Shown: positions 56,178 to 63,969 of the stretch, piece by piece
Layout: each line of letters starts with the position of its first letter
How positions within the stretch are numbered: position 1 is the stretch's first letter
Assembly (NCBI RefSeq): GCF_026162365.1
Contig: NZ_JAOANW010000006.1
Coordinates: 1-64,000 of the forward strand
DNA: 64,000 nucleotides
Reading direction: 5' to 3'
Origin: Nitratireductor luteus
GTDB taxonomy: Bacteria > Pseudomonadota > Alphaproteobacteria > Rhizobiales > Rhizobiaceae
Notes under the pieces: generated by a model
What the model was told of the DNA's origin: nothing
Database searches by the model: none
What the model saw: the letters and a program-made list of their open reading frames with translations, nothing else
Translations under genes and position numbers: made by a program

Positions 56178-56372
56178 TTATGGTCGGCGCGTCGCTGGTC
56201 CTCGAAAGGGACCAAAAGGGAATGCGGTGCGGCGCGAGAGCGCCAATGCCGCGGCTGCCCCCGCAACTGTAAGCGGAGAGTTCGCGCCCATCTGCCACTG
56301 AGGCTTGAAGCTTTGGGAAGGCGGGCAAGAACATCGACCCGCGAGCCAGGAAACCTGCCGGCGACCGAAAAT
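56178..56372 (+). promoter_or_regulatory. Cobalamin riboswitch controlling cbtB-cbtA-cobU-cobO
   Basis: The plus strand shows a second full set of aptamer elements: AAAAGGGAATGCGGTGCGG, CCCCCGCAACTGTAAGCGG, GCCACTGAGGC, TTGGGAAGGCGGGC and the B12 box AGCCAGGAAACCTGCCGGC (ending about 56366). The cbtB start codon follows about 40 nt later. Its orientation is opposite to the riboswitch at 55920-56104, and the two share the 70-bp spacer for their promoters. Confidence 0.93.
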
Positions 56373-56410
56373 TGACACCAATACCCTCGGGTGGAGGGGA
56401 GAGGACGGAT

Positions 56411-56593
56411 ATGGCGACACATGCTTCGACCACGCACGACGTGGCTTCTTCCGCACAATCTCGCAATTTGCAGCTTGCCCTGGCGGGGCTGCTCGGCATC
56501 TTCATCATCGGCTTCGTGGGCTTTTCACAGCTCGAAGCCATGCACAATGCCGGGCACGATTACCGCCACTCCATGGCGTTTCCCTGCCACTGA
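56411..56593 (+). CDS. cbtB: Cobalt transporter subunit CbtB
   Basis: This 60-residue protein has one transmembrane segment (LQLALAGLLGIFIIGFVGF) followed by a histidine-rich C-terminus (MHNAGHDYRHSMAFPCH) that is the CbtB signature and probable metal site. The CbtAB pair is a predicted cobalt uptake system usually placed under cobalamin riboswitches, as here. GGAGGGGAGAGGA precedes the ATG. Confidence 0.93.
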   Translation: MATHASTTHDVASSAQSRNLQLALAGLLGIFIIGFVGFSQLEAMHNAGHDYRHSMAFPCH

Positions 56594-56608
56594 CGAGAGG
56601 GTGAGATC

Positions 56609-57355
56609 ATGAATATTTTTCGCAACGTGGTGTTCGCCGCCGCGCTCGCCGGGTTATGCGCCGGCATTGTCATGGCGGTCCTGCAGACGGCTTTCACCGT
56701 TCCGCTGATCCTGCAGGCGGAAACCTTCGAGGAAGCTGCGCCCGAGCACAGCCATGAGGCAACCGATGGAGTGGCTGGCGGCGCGGAGGCTGCGGTGCAG
56801 GCACATACTCACGATGAAGACGCCTGGGCGCCGGCGGACGGATTCGAACGCGCTGCCTATACGGCGCTGGCCAATATCGTCACGGGGGTCGGCTTCGCGC
56901 TGCTGGTGCTGGTTGCGTCGGAATTCGCCGGCGGGCTCGCCAACTGGCGGCAAGGCCTGTTCTGGGGTCTTGCCGGCTTTGCCGTCTTCACTCTCGCGCC
57001 GGGGCTGGGCCTGCCGCCCGAATTGCCGGCCATGCCCGCGGCCGATCTGTTGTCCCGGCAGGTCTGGTGGATCGCCACGGTGGCCCTCACCGCCGCTGGC
57101 CTCGCGCTGATCGCGTTCCGCGCTTCGCCGCTCATGGCGCTGATCGGCGTGGCGCTGATCGTGGCTCCGCATGTCGTCGGCGCGCCCCAACCGGCGAGCT
57201 ACGAGACTCCAGTGCCAGCCGAATTGCATCACCGTTTCGTGGTGGCGGCTACCGTGACGAACCTCGTGTTCTGGCTGGTTCTGGGGGCTGTGGCCGGGTT
57301 CGTGCGGACGCGTTTTTCTGCGCGGCTGGGCGCGCCGCGCGCAGGTCTTGTCTGA
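56609..57355 (+). CDS. cbtA: Cobalt transporter subunit CbtA
   Basis: This 248-residue membrane protein has about five transmembrane segments and the CbtA features: an N-terminal first helix (VVFAAALAGLCAGIVMAVLQ), a His-rich periplasmic loop (EHSHEATDGV, QAHTHDEDAW), FERAAYTALANIVTGVGFALL, and WRQGLFWGLAGFAVFTLAPGLGLPPELP. It starts 15 bp after cbtB. The predicted role is cobalt import for B12 synthesis. Confidence 0.94.
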   Translation: MNIFRNVVFAAALAGLCAGIVMAVLQTAFTVPLILQAETFEEAAPEHSHEATDGVAGGAEAAVQAHTHDEDAWAPADGFERAAYTALANIVTGVGFALLVLVASEFAGGLANWRQGLFWGLAGFAVFTLAPGLGLPPELPAMPAADLLSRQVWWIATVALTAAGLALIAFRASPLMALIGVALIVAPHVVGAPQPASYETPVPAELHHRFVVAATVTNLVFWLVLGAVAGFVRTRFSARLGAPRAGLV

Positions 57356-57887
57356 TTTGGGGCCTGATTCAGGGCCGGATCGCAGCACGCTCAGCTTCGT
57401 CTTGGGTGGCGCGCGGTCCGGCAAGAGCGCGCATGCCGAAAGGCTGATCGGAGCGCATCCCGCGCCATGGTGTTACATTGCCACTGCGCAGGCCTATGAC
57501 GATGAGATGCGCGCGCGCATTGCCGAACACAGCGCCCGCCGCGACGGGCGCTGGCACACGCTGGATGCGCCCATAGCGCTTGCCGAGACGCTCGAAAGCG
57601 TGCCGGACGGACAGCCCGTGCTGATCGATTGCCTGACCTTGTGGCTCACCAACGTGATGCTGGGCGAGCACGATGTGGAGGCGGCAAGCCGGCGGCTCTT
57701 GCAGGCGCTGACCGCGCCGCGCGGACCATGGGTCGTGGTCTCCAACGAGGTCGGGCTGGGCATCGTGCCCGAAAACGCGCTGGCTCGCCGCTTCCGCGAT
57801 GCGGCCGGCCGGTTGAACCAGCAGGTGGCGGCCGCCGCCGACGAGGTGACGCTGATGGTCGCCGGCCTGCCGATGAAGGTGAAATGA
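57348..57887 (+). CDS. cobU: Adenosylcobinamide kinase / adenosylcobinamide-phosphate guanylyltransferase
   Basis: This bifunctional enzyme (179 residues; CobP in P. denitrificans naming) phosphorylates adenosylcobinamide and transfers GMP to it. The P-loop is FVLGGARSGKSAHAERL; the expected guanylylated His lies in ARRDGRWHTLDAP; LIDCLTLWLTNVML and VVVSNEVGLGIVPEN are family blocks. Translation begins at TTG 57348, overlapping the cbtA stop by 8 bp. No better ATG lies before the P-loop. Confidence 0.93.
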   Translation: MSDLGPDSGPDRSTLSFVLGGARSGKSAHAERLIGAHPAPWCYIATAQAYDDEMRARIAEHSARRDGRWHTLDAPIALAETLESVPDGQPVLIDCLTLWLTNVMLGEHDVEAASRRLLQALTAPRGPWVVVSNEVGLGIVPENALARRFRDAAGRLNQQVAAAADEVTLMVAGLPMKVK

Positions 57888-57888
57888 C

Positions 57889-58503
57889 ATGCGTGAAATC
57901 GACGAAAAGGAAGCCGAGCGCCACAAGGCCAAGATGGCCAAGCGAAAGGCCGTGCAGGATGCCGAGGTGGGAGAGAAGACCGTCGAGAAAGGTCTCCTGA
58001 TCGTCAATACCGGCCCCGGCAAGGGCAAGACGACCGCCGCCTTCGGCCTGGCGCTGCGCATGCTGGGCCATGGCAAGCGGGTGGGCGTCGTGCAGTTCAT
58101 CAAGGGCGCCTGGCACAGCGGCGAGAAGGATGCTTTCGCCGCATTCGGCGACCGCGTCTCATGGCACACGATGGGCGAGGGCTTCACCTGGGAGACCCAG
58201 GACCTGCAGCGCGACATCGCCGCCGCCGAACGCGCGTGGGAAAAGGCCGAGGCGCTGATGGCCGATCCCTCGATCAGCCTCGTGGTGCTCGACGAACTGA
58301 ACATCGCCCTGCGCTACGACTATCTCGATCTGGAGAAGGTCGTCTCGTCGCTTCAGGCACGCAGGCCGGACCTTCACGTGGTCGTCACCGGCCGCAACGC
58401 CAAGCCGGCCCTGGTCGAGGCGGCTGACCTGGTGACGGAAATGGGACAGGAAAAGCATCACTTTTCCGCAGGCGTGAAAGCGCAGCAGGGCATCGAGTTT
58501 TAG
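57889..58503 (+). CDS. cobO: Cob(I)yrinic acid a,c-diamide adenosyltransferase
   Basis: CobO (204 residues, CobA/BtuR type) transfers the adenosyl group from ATP to the cob(I)alamin precursor. The P-loop is IVNTGPGKGKTTAAFGLALRM near residue 42, followed by VGVVQFIKGAW, LVVLDELNIALRYDYL and VVTGRNAKPALVEAADLVTEM. The N-terminal 30 residues are rich in Lys/Glu, as usual for this type. It starts 1 bp after cobU. Confidence 0.95.
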   Translation: MREIDEKEAERHKAKMAKRKAVQDAEVGEKTVEKGLLIVNTGPGKGKTTAAFGLALRMLGHGKRVGVVQFIKGAWHSGEKDAFAAFGDRVSWHTMGEGFTWETQDLQRDIAAAERAWEKAEALMADPSISLVVLDELNIALRYDYLDLEKVVSSLQARRPDLHVVVTGRNAKPALVEAADLVTEMGQEKHHFSAGVKAQQGIEF

Positions 58504-58509
58504 GACGTC

Positions 58510-59478
58510 CTAGCCATGCACGGCAAACGGCAAAGCGGCGGCGCCAATGAGTGCAATCAACAGCAGGTCGGCCGTCCGGTAAAGCCTGAGCGCGCGCCTG
58601 ATATCGGCAGCGTTTACCTCGCGGCGGCCGCCTTCGCCCATCAGCGCATCATCGACCAGGACGCCGCCATAGCGGCGCGGGCCGGCGAGGGCCAGGCCGA
58701 GCGCGCCGGCCATCGCCGCTTCCGGCCAGCCGGCATTGGGCGAGCGGTGGTGGCGCGCGTCGCGCCAAATGGCGCGCCAGGCGCCCGAAGGGGAAGCGCC
58801 GGGTACGAAGAGGGCCGCGGCCGTGAAGAGCAGGGCGGTCAGGCGGGAGGCCGGCAGGTTGACGAGATCGTCGAAGCGCGCCGCCGCCCAGCCGAAATCG
58901 GCGTGGCGAGGCGTGCGGTGGCCGATCATGCTGTCGGCGGTGTTGGCGGCCTTGTAGAGCGCGCCGCCTGGCAGGCCGCCGATCGCCAGCCAGAATACCG
59001 GCGCCACCACCCCGTCGGAGGCGTTTTCCGCCAGGCTTTCGATGGCCGCGCGGGCGACACCGGCCTCGTCGAGGCTCTGCGGGTCGCGCCCAACGATTTG
59101 CGATACAGCCTTGCGTCCGGCCTCAATGCCGTCCTTCTCCAGGGCGGCGGCGACGGCCGCCACATGGCTGCCGAGGCTGCGCTGCGCGATCAGCGTACTG
59201 CCTGCAAGCGCGGCGGCGATCAGGCCGGCCCAGCCGTCGAGGAAGCTTTGCAGGAGGAAGGCCGCGCCGCCGGTGGCGGCCAGGGCGATGCCAAGGCAGG
59301 CGATGCCCATCAGCCTGCGGCGCGACGGCGCGTCCTCCTCACGGTTCAGCCCTTCATCGAGCGCGGCGATCAGGCGACCGATCCAGGTGACGGGATGCCC
59401 GATCAGCCGGTAAAGCCGGTCGGGATAACCGATAGTCAGTTCGGCGAGCAGAGCGAGAAAAGCGATGAGGGCGAACAT
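58510..59478 (-). CDS. cobD: Adenosylcobinamide-phosphate synthase (CbiB type)
   Basis: This membrane enzyme (322 residues) attaches (R)-1-amino-2-propanol phosphate to adenosylcobyric acid. Motifs are LLAELTIGYPDRLYRLIGHPVTWIGRLI at the N-terminus, ESLAENASDGVVAPVFWL and KAANTADSMIGHR. It lies leftward between rightward cobO and cobC; its start codon shares the CATG at 59476-59479 with that of cobC. Confidence 0.94.
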   Translation of the reverse strand: MFALIAFLALLAELTIGYPDRLYRLIGHPVTWIGRLIAALDEGLNREEDAPSRRRLMGIACLGIALAATGGAAFLLQSFLDGWAGLIAAALAGSTLIAQRSLGSHVAAVAAALEKDGIEAGRKAVSQIVGRDPQSLDEAGVARAAIESLAENASDGVVAPVFWLAIGGLPGGALYKAANTADSMIGHRTPRHADFGWAAARFDDLVNLPASRLTALLFTAAALFVPGASPSGAWRAIWRDARHHRSPNAGWPEAAMAGALGLALAGPRRYGGVLVDDALMGEGGRREVNAADIRRALRLYRTADLLLIALIGAAALPFAVHG

Positions 59479-60517
59479 GAAGCTTCATCTGCGTGAGGCG
59501 GGGCAGGCGGTGACCGATCACGGCGGCAGCTTGGGGCGGGCGGCGGCGCTGTTTCCGCACGCGCCGACGCCGTGGCTCGATCTGTCCACCGGCATCAATT
59601 CGCACTCCTATCCGCTTTTCGACCTGCCCGCCACCGCCTATCGGCGTCTGCCGGAGGAAGCGCGGGCGAAGGAATTGGCGGCTGCCGCCGCGCGCGCCTA
59701 TGGCGCGGAAAGCGCCGGGCATGTGGCCGCCGCGCCCGGCACGCAGATCCTGCTGCCGCTGGTGGCTTCGCTGGTCGAGCCCGGGGCGGCGAGGGTGCTT
59801 TCGCCCACTTATGCCGAGCATGCCCGTACCGCCGCGCTGGCCGGGCACCGGGTGGAGGCGGTGGAGCGCTTCGAGCAGCTTTTCGAGGCAGAACTTGCGG
59901 TGGTCGTCAATCCCAACAATCCGGACGGGCGCATCGTGCCGCGCAATCGGCTACTGGAACTGGCGGCGCATCTTGCGAACAAGGGCGGACTGCTGATCGT
60001 GGATGAAGCGTTCATGGATCTCGGGCCGCTCGGTGAAAGTCTCGCGGGCGATGTCGGGAAGGGCGGCATCGTCGTGTTGCGCTCCTTCGGGAAATTCTTC
60101 GGCCTAGCCGGGCTGCGCCTGGGCTTCGCGCTTGCCGCCCCTGCGGTAGCCGAAAGGCTCGCCGCCTGGCTGGGGCCTTGGGCTGTCGCTGGACCGGCAG
60201 TGGAGGTCGGCTTGCGCGCGCTGGAGGACCAAGAATGGCAGGTGGCGATGCGCGAGACGCTGCGCGTGGAAGCGGCGCGGCTCGATGGACTGTTGGAACA
60301 ATATGGGTTTCCGGTTTCCGGCGGCACCGATTTGTTCCGCTATGTACTCAACCAGGCGGCGCCTGATCTGTTCGACTTCCTGGGCGGACGCGGTATTTTC
60401 CTGCGCAATTTCGCGAACCGGCCCGAGGCGCTGCGCATCGGGCTGCCGGGCGGCGAGGCGGAGTTCTCGCGTCTGGAGAAAGCGCTAGAGAACTGGCGGA
60501 AGGGAGAAGGACGATGA
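59477..60517 (+). CDS. cobC: Threonine-phosphate decarboxylase
   Basis: This PLP-dependent aminotransferase-like enzyme (346 residues; CobC in P. denitrificans and CobD in Salmonella naming) makes (R)-1-amino-2-propanol phosphate, the nucleotide-loop linker. The PLP lysine is in VLRSFGKFFGLAGLRLGFAL. TPWLDLSTGINSHSYPL near the N-terminus and VVNPNNPDGRIVP are typical. I used the ATG at 59477 (MKLHLREAG); another ATG lies at 59465. The gene overlaps the next one by 4 bp. Confidence 0.93.
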   Translation: MKLHLREAGQAVTDHGGSLGRAAALFPHAPTPWLDLSTGINSHSYPLFDLPATAYRRLPEEARAKELAAAAARAYGAESAGHVAAAPGTQILLPLVASLVEPGAARVLSPTYAEHARTAALAGHRVEAVERFEQLFEAELAVVVNPNNPDGRIVPRNRLLELAAHLANKGGLLIVDEAFMDLGPLGESLAGDVGKGGIVVLRSFGKFFGLAGLRLGFALAAPAVAERLAAWLGPWAVAGPAVEVGLRALEDQEWQVAMRETLRVEAARLDGLLEQYGFPVSGGTDLFRYVLNQAAPDLFDFLGGRGIFLRNFANRPEALRIGLPGGEAEFSRLEKALENWRKGEGR

Positions 60518-61023
60518 TCCATGTCTGCCCGCAAACGCAACTGGTGCGGACGCTTGAGGCCACTGGCGCCAGCCATCTGATCACGCTCCTGTCCCCGGAT
60601 GCGGTGTTCGAGCGGCCGCCGGGGGTTGCCTCGATCAGCCACCTGCACCTCGTCATGCACGATATTTGCGAGGCGCGGCCGGACTTGATCGTGCCTTCGG
60701 GCGATCATGTGCGAACTATGCTCGATTTCGCGCGGAAATGGGAGCGCCGGTCGCCGCTGGTGGTGCATTGCCAGGCCGGTATCAGCCGCTCGACCGCCGC
60801 CGCCTACACCATCGCGGCCGCATTGATGCCCGAGCGGGACGAGGCGGAACTGGCTGAGATGCTGCGCGCCCGCGCACCAAGTGCCACGCCAAATATTCTG
60901 ATCGTCGCCCATGCCGACCGGTTGCTCCAGCGCAACGGGCGCATGGTGCGGGCGGTCCAGTCTATCGGCCGTGGCGCGGAAGCATTCGAAGGAATGCCGT
61001 TTCACCTGCCGCTAACTCTTTGA
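60514..61023 (+). CDS. Dual-specificity/tyrosine phosphatase-like protein in the cob locus
   Basis: This 169-residue protein has the Cys-based phosphatase P-loop HCQAGISRSTA (His85, Cys86, Arg92) with a candidate general acid Asp50 in LHLVMHDICEA. It is a small single-domain member of the DSP/PTP superfamily with no signal or membrane segment. Its 4-bp overlap with cobC (ATGA) indicates co-translation with a cobalamin enzyme. No alpha-ribazole phosphatase of the usual histidine phosphatase type is seen in the window, so this might take that role (inference). Alternatively it could belong to phospholipid phosphatase systems like those encoded by the convergent neighbour operon. Confidence 0.87.
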   Translation: MIHVCPQTQLVRTLEATGASHLITLLSPDAVFERPPGVASISHLHLVMHDICEARPDLIVPSGDHVRTMLDFARKWERRSPLVVHCQAGISRSTAAAYTIAAALMPERDEAELAEMLRARAPSATPNILIVAHADRLLQRNGRMVRAVQSIGRGAEAFEGMPFHLPLTL

Positions 61024-61028
61024 TCTAT

Positions 61029-61083
61029 GCAATTCCGGTCGCAATTTCGGTCGCAAATCCGGTTCCACCTTTCCTGGAATTGC
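61029..61083. repeat. Inverted repeat enclosing a tandem 12-bp repeat between convergent genes
   Basis: GCAATTCC (61029-61036) and its complement GGAATTGC (61076-61083) form a perfect 8-bp inverted repeat. Inside are TTCCGGTCGCAA and TTTCGGTCGCAA (61033-61056), two tandem 12-bp units differing at one base. It lies in the 74-bp gap between the convergent phosphatase and CDP-alcohol phosphatidyltransferase genes and may help end transcription from one side. Confidence 0.4.
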
Positions 61084-61097
61084 TCTGTGGCGAGGGA

Positions 61098-61736
61098 TCA
61101 GCGCCGCAATTTCCGCACCAGCCGGGCCGAGCGGCGGAGCGCGGTGACAGCGGCGCCGATTGCGATCACCCACAAGGCGGCGGTCAGCGCATCGTTGCGC
61201 CCGCCCCATAAGGGTTCCAATAGCGACAATGCCGCGGCGGCGGTGACGGCGGCCATGCGGTGCGGTTTCGCCATCGGGCCGGAGAAATCCGCCGGCTGGC
61301 CACAGGCGCGGCCAAGCTCGCGCACATAAGCGGTCAGGATGGAGAGGCCGGCCGCTGCCCAGCCAAGTGTCGGCAAGCCGACAGCGTAGCCGACGCCGAC
61401 CAGGATCAGTATGTCGGCGATGCGGTCGGGAAACTCGTTCCAGAACGCGCCGTCCGACGCATGTTTGCCGGCTTCTATGGCCACCATGCCGTCGAACAGG
61501 TTGCACAGGAGCCGCATCTGGCAGAACAGCGCGGCCAGGATGAGAAGGACGGGGCGCTGGATCCCGTCGGCGCTTCCCGCCAGCCAGAAGCCGGCGCCCG
61601 ACAGGGACGCGAAGACCATACTTGCCATGGAGATCTGGTTCGGCGTGATCGAGGTTGCGGCAAGCCAGCGGGTCAGCGTCTTCGCCCAGCCGGTGCCCCG
61701 GCTGGCCAGCGGACGGCGGTTCTCGGTCCCGCTCAT
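61098..61736 (-). CDS. Divergent CDP-alcohol phosphatidyltransferase-family protein
   Basis: This 212-residue membrane protein of the CDP-alcohol phosphatidyltransferase superfamily has about six hydrophobic segments. The catalytic motif is altered: where the canonical pattern is D-x2-D-G-x2-A-R-x8-G-x3-D-x3-D, this protein reads N-x2-D-G-x2-A-I-x8-G-x3-N-x3-D (in CNLFDGMVAIEAGKHASDG and AFWNEFPDRIADI). Two metal-binding Asp positions are Asn and the Arg is Ile, so it may act on a different substrate or be inactive. The ATG at 61736 overlaps the stop of the upstream gene (ATGA). It is the last gene of the plsC-cdsA unit. Confidence 0.85.
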   Translation of the reverse strand: MSGTENRRPLASRGTGWAKTLTRWLAATSITPNQISMASMVFASLSGAGFWLAGSADGIQRPVLLILAALFCQMRLLCNLFDGMVAIEAGKHASDGAFWNEFPDRIADILILVGVGYAVGLPTLGWAAAGLSILTAYVRELGRACGQPADFSGPMAKPHRMAAVTAAAALSLLEPLWGGRNDALTAALWVIAIGAAVTALRRSARLVRKLRR

Positions 61737-62119
61737 GCTCGGACTCTCCACAACGTATAGGTGTAAAGGGCGGCGTAGCTGGTGGCGACGGTAAGGGGCA
61801 ATGCGATCGTCGCCGGGATCTCCGGCGTGCCGGCCAGCGTGTGGATGGAGGTGAGCAGGACCAGCGAGGTGAGGCAGGCGAAAAGCGGCGGCAGCGCGAG
61901 CCCCGAAATTCCAGCGAAACGGGCGACCAGCCTTTCCACGTTGCGTTTCAGGAAAAGGGTGATCAAAGCGGACAGGAGTCCTTGCACGAGACCCGCAAGC
62001 ACGGGGCTCGGCATGGGATGCGTACGGTTGGCGAAAACCGCCCAGCCGCCCATGGCAAGGAAGGCAAAGGCCATGTGGACGCCGCTGCTTCTGGCTAGTG
62101 AGGCTAGAGGCGCGCTCAC
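61733..62119 (-). CDS. Small unrecognised membrane protein in the phospholipid operon
   Basis: This 128-residue protein has about four hydrophobic segments (HMAFAFLAMGGWAVFA, VLAGLVQGLLSALITLFL, LPPLFACLTSLVLLTSIHTLAG, IALPLTVATSYAALYTYTLW) and few charged residues. I do not recognise the family. The GTG at 62119 overlaps the cdsA stop (GTGA), and the ATGA at its own end overlaps the next gene, so it is translationally coupled within the operon. A role in lipid handling is inferred only from context. Confidence 0.8.
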   Translation of the reverse strand: MSAPLASLARSSGVHMAFAFLAMGGWAVFANRTHPMPSPVLAGLVQGLLSALITLFLKRNVERLVARFAGISGLALPPLFACLTSLVLLTSIHTLAGTPEIPATIALPLTVATSYAALYTYTLWRVRA

Positions 62120-63066
62120 GTCAGCGACCACCCGTAGCGGACGAGGTGGAAAAAGATCGGCGCGGAGAAGATCACCGAATCGAGCCGGTCGATGAAGCCG
62201 CCATGCCCGGCAATCAGATGACCCCAATCCTTGACGCCGCGGTCACGCTTGATCGCCGACATCACGAGCCCGCCAAGGAAACCCATCAGCACGATGACAA
62301 GCGACAAGAGCCCCGCCTGCACGGGCGTGAACGGTGTCATCCAGGAGAGGCCAGCGCCGACCAACGTCGCGCTCAATGCCCCGCCGACAAAACCCTCGAC
62401 CGTTTTCGACGGTGAGAGGTCGGGGGCGATCTTCGTGCGGCCGAGAAGCTTGCCCCAGACATATTGCAGCACGTCGCTCGATTGCACGACCACCACCAGA
62501 AAGGCGATGAGCAGCAGGTTGCGACCCTCATAGCCGGGGATCTGCAAGCTGAGCAGGGCCGGCACATGGGAGACACAGAAGACGCAGATCATCAGCGCCC
62601 ATTGCACCTCGGCGACGCGAATCAGGAAATGGTCCGTATCGCCGCGCAAGGCTGCGATGATGGGCATCAGGAGGAAGGCATAGACGGGAATGAAGATCGA
62701 ATAGAGCCCGTACCAGTCGGTGAAGATCAGGTAATACTGGACCGGCAGAATGACGAAAAAGGCAGAAGCCAGCGCCCAATGATCGCTGCGCCGCGTGTCG
62801 GTCAAGGTGACGAATTCGCGCAGTGCTGCGAAAGAGGCGAAGGCAAAGAGAAGCGTGATACCGACGCGCCCGAAGAGAAGGGCAAGCCCCATCAGGACAA
62901 CCATCACCCACCAGGCCTTCACCCGGTCGTTGAGGTTTTGGATGACGGTATTGGAGCCATCCGGCGACAGCCTGCGCTGCAACACGTAGCCGGCGATCGA
63001 TGCAGCGACGAGAACCGCGGCAAGCCCGGTGAGGAGTTTGATCAGATCGGCGTGCAGGGCAATCAT
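62116..63066 (-). CDS. cdsA: Phosphatidate cytidylyltransferase
   Basis: This 316-residue inner-membrane enzyme converts phosphatidic acid and CTP to CDP-diacylglycerol. The family signature is complete near the C-terminus: SAIKRDRGVKDWGHLIAGHGG followed by FIDRLDSVIFSAPI. About eight membrane segments precede it. It overlaps plsC and the following gene by 4 bp each. This may be a second CdsA in addition to the usual copy found beside uppS/frr in most genomes (inference). Confidence 0.94.
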   Translation of the reverse strand: MIALHADLIKLLTGLAAVLVAASIAGYVLQRRLSPDGSNTVIQNLNDRVKAWWVMVVLMGLALLFGRVGITLLFAFASFAALREFVTLTDTRRSDHWALASAFFVILPVQYYLIFTDWYGLYSIFIPVYAFLLMPIIAALRGDTDHFLIRVAEVQWALMICVFCVSHVPALLSLQIPGYEGRNLLLIAFLVVVVQSSDVLQYVWGKLLGRTKIAPDLSPSKTVEGFVGGALSATLVGAGLSWMTPFTPVQAGLLSLVIVLMGFLGGLVMSAIKRDRGVKDWGHLIAGHGGFIDRLDSVIFSAPIFFHLVRYGWSLT

Positions 63067-63761
63067 TGACCGTTGCCCCGGGTTGCCGAGGACGGAGCGG
63101 TCGCGAGACCGCGAAGGGATTGTCTCATGCGCGCGCCTTGATCCGGAGACAGCGACAACAGCGCCATTTCGGCGCGTGCAATGAAATCGTCCTTGGTCTC
63201 GTCCACACTCATATGCAGTGCCTCGCCGAAAGTGACGGTGCAGATCAGGGGTACGGGCACGAACTCGCCCTTCGGCATGACACGATTGAGATTGTCGATC
63301 CAGACCGGCACGAGATCGACGGCCGGGCGCGCCTTGGCCAAGTGGTAAAGCCCGCTTTTGAAGGGCAGGAGAGGGGAGCCCGTCTCGTTGCGTGTGCCTT
63401 CGGGGAAGACAATCAGCGACGCGCCGCTGTCGAGCGCTTCCGCCATCTGCGCAATGGGGTCATTGGTGCGCGTCTCGCGATTGCGGTCGATCAAAACGGC
63501 GTTGAAGACGTCGCGCCCGATGAAGCGCCGGATCGGCGATTTCAGCCAGTAGTCCGCGCCGGCGACGGGCCGCGTGGTGCGGCGCATACGGTCCGGCAGC
63601 ACTGTCCACAGGAGAATGAAGTCGCCGTGGCTAACGTGGTTGGCGAAGTAGACCCGCTGGAGCGGCACGGGCTCAATACCCTGCCAGACCCCGCGAACTG
63701 CGGTTATGAAGCGCGCAAACAACATGATTGCCGCCGCCGCCAGGTCAGCCACGAAACTCAT
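63063..63761 (-). CDS. plsC: 1-acyl-sn-glycerol-3-phosphate acyltransferase-like protein
   Basis: This 232-residue lysophospholipid acyltransferase has the catalytic His-x4-Asp motif in FANHVSHGDFILLW (His39), the acyltransferase block LIVFPEGTRNETGSPLLPFKSGL and a membrane-anchoring N-terminal helix. It makes phosphatidic acid, the substrate of the co-encoded CdsA. It is the first gene of the four-gene leftward unit. Its promoter must lie in the 208-bp region before the next rightward gene. Confidence 0.92.
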   Translation of the reverse strand: MSFVADLAAAAIMLFARFITAVRGVWQGIEPVPLQRVYFANHVSHGDFILLWTVLPDRMRRTTRPVAGADYWLKSPIRRFIGRDVFNAVLIDRNRETRTNDPIAQMAEALDSGASLIVFPEGTRNETGSPLLPFKSGLYHLAKARPAVDLVPVWIDNLNRVMPKGEFVPVPLICTVTFGEALHMSVDETKDDFIARAEMALLSLSPDQGARMRQSLRGLATAPSSATRGNGQ

Positions 63762-63969
63762 CCCACCCCCGCCTCCCGTCAGGAATCATCGTGCAGAAGG
63801 CTGTATAGGCCGTAGCGGCACAAAAGGCCAACGGCATCAGTTCACTGGAAATGTCGGGCTGAATTAGATGGACAACGCATCTGCCAAGTGATGTCATCCG
63901 GGCGTTACATAAGCCGACCAATAGAGACCGGTCTTCAATCCGGCGATACAGGAACCAGGGAGAACAATC

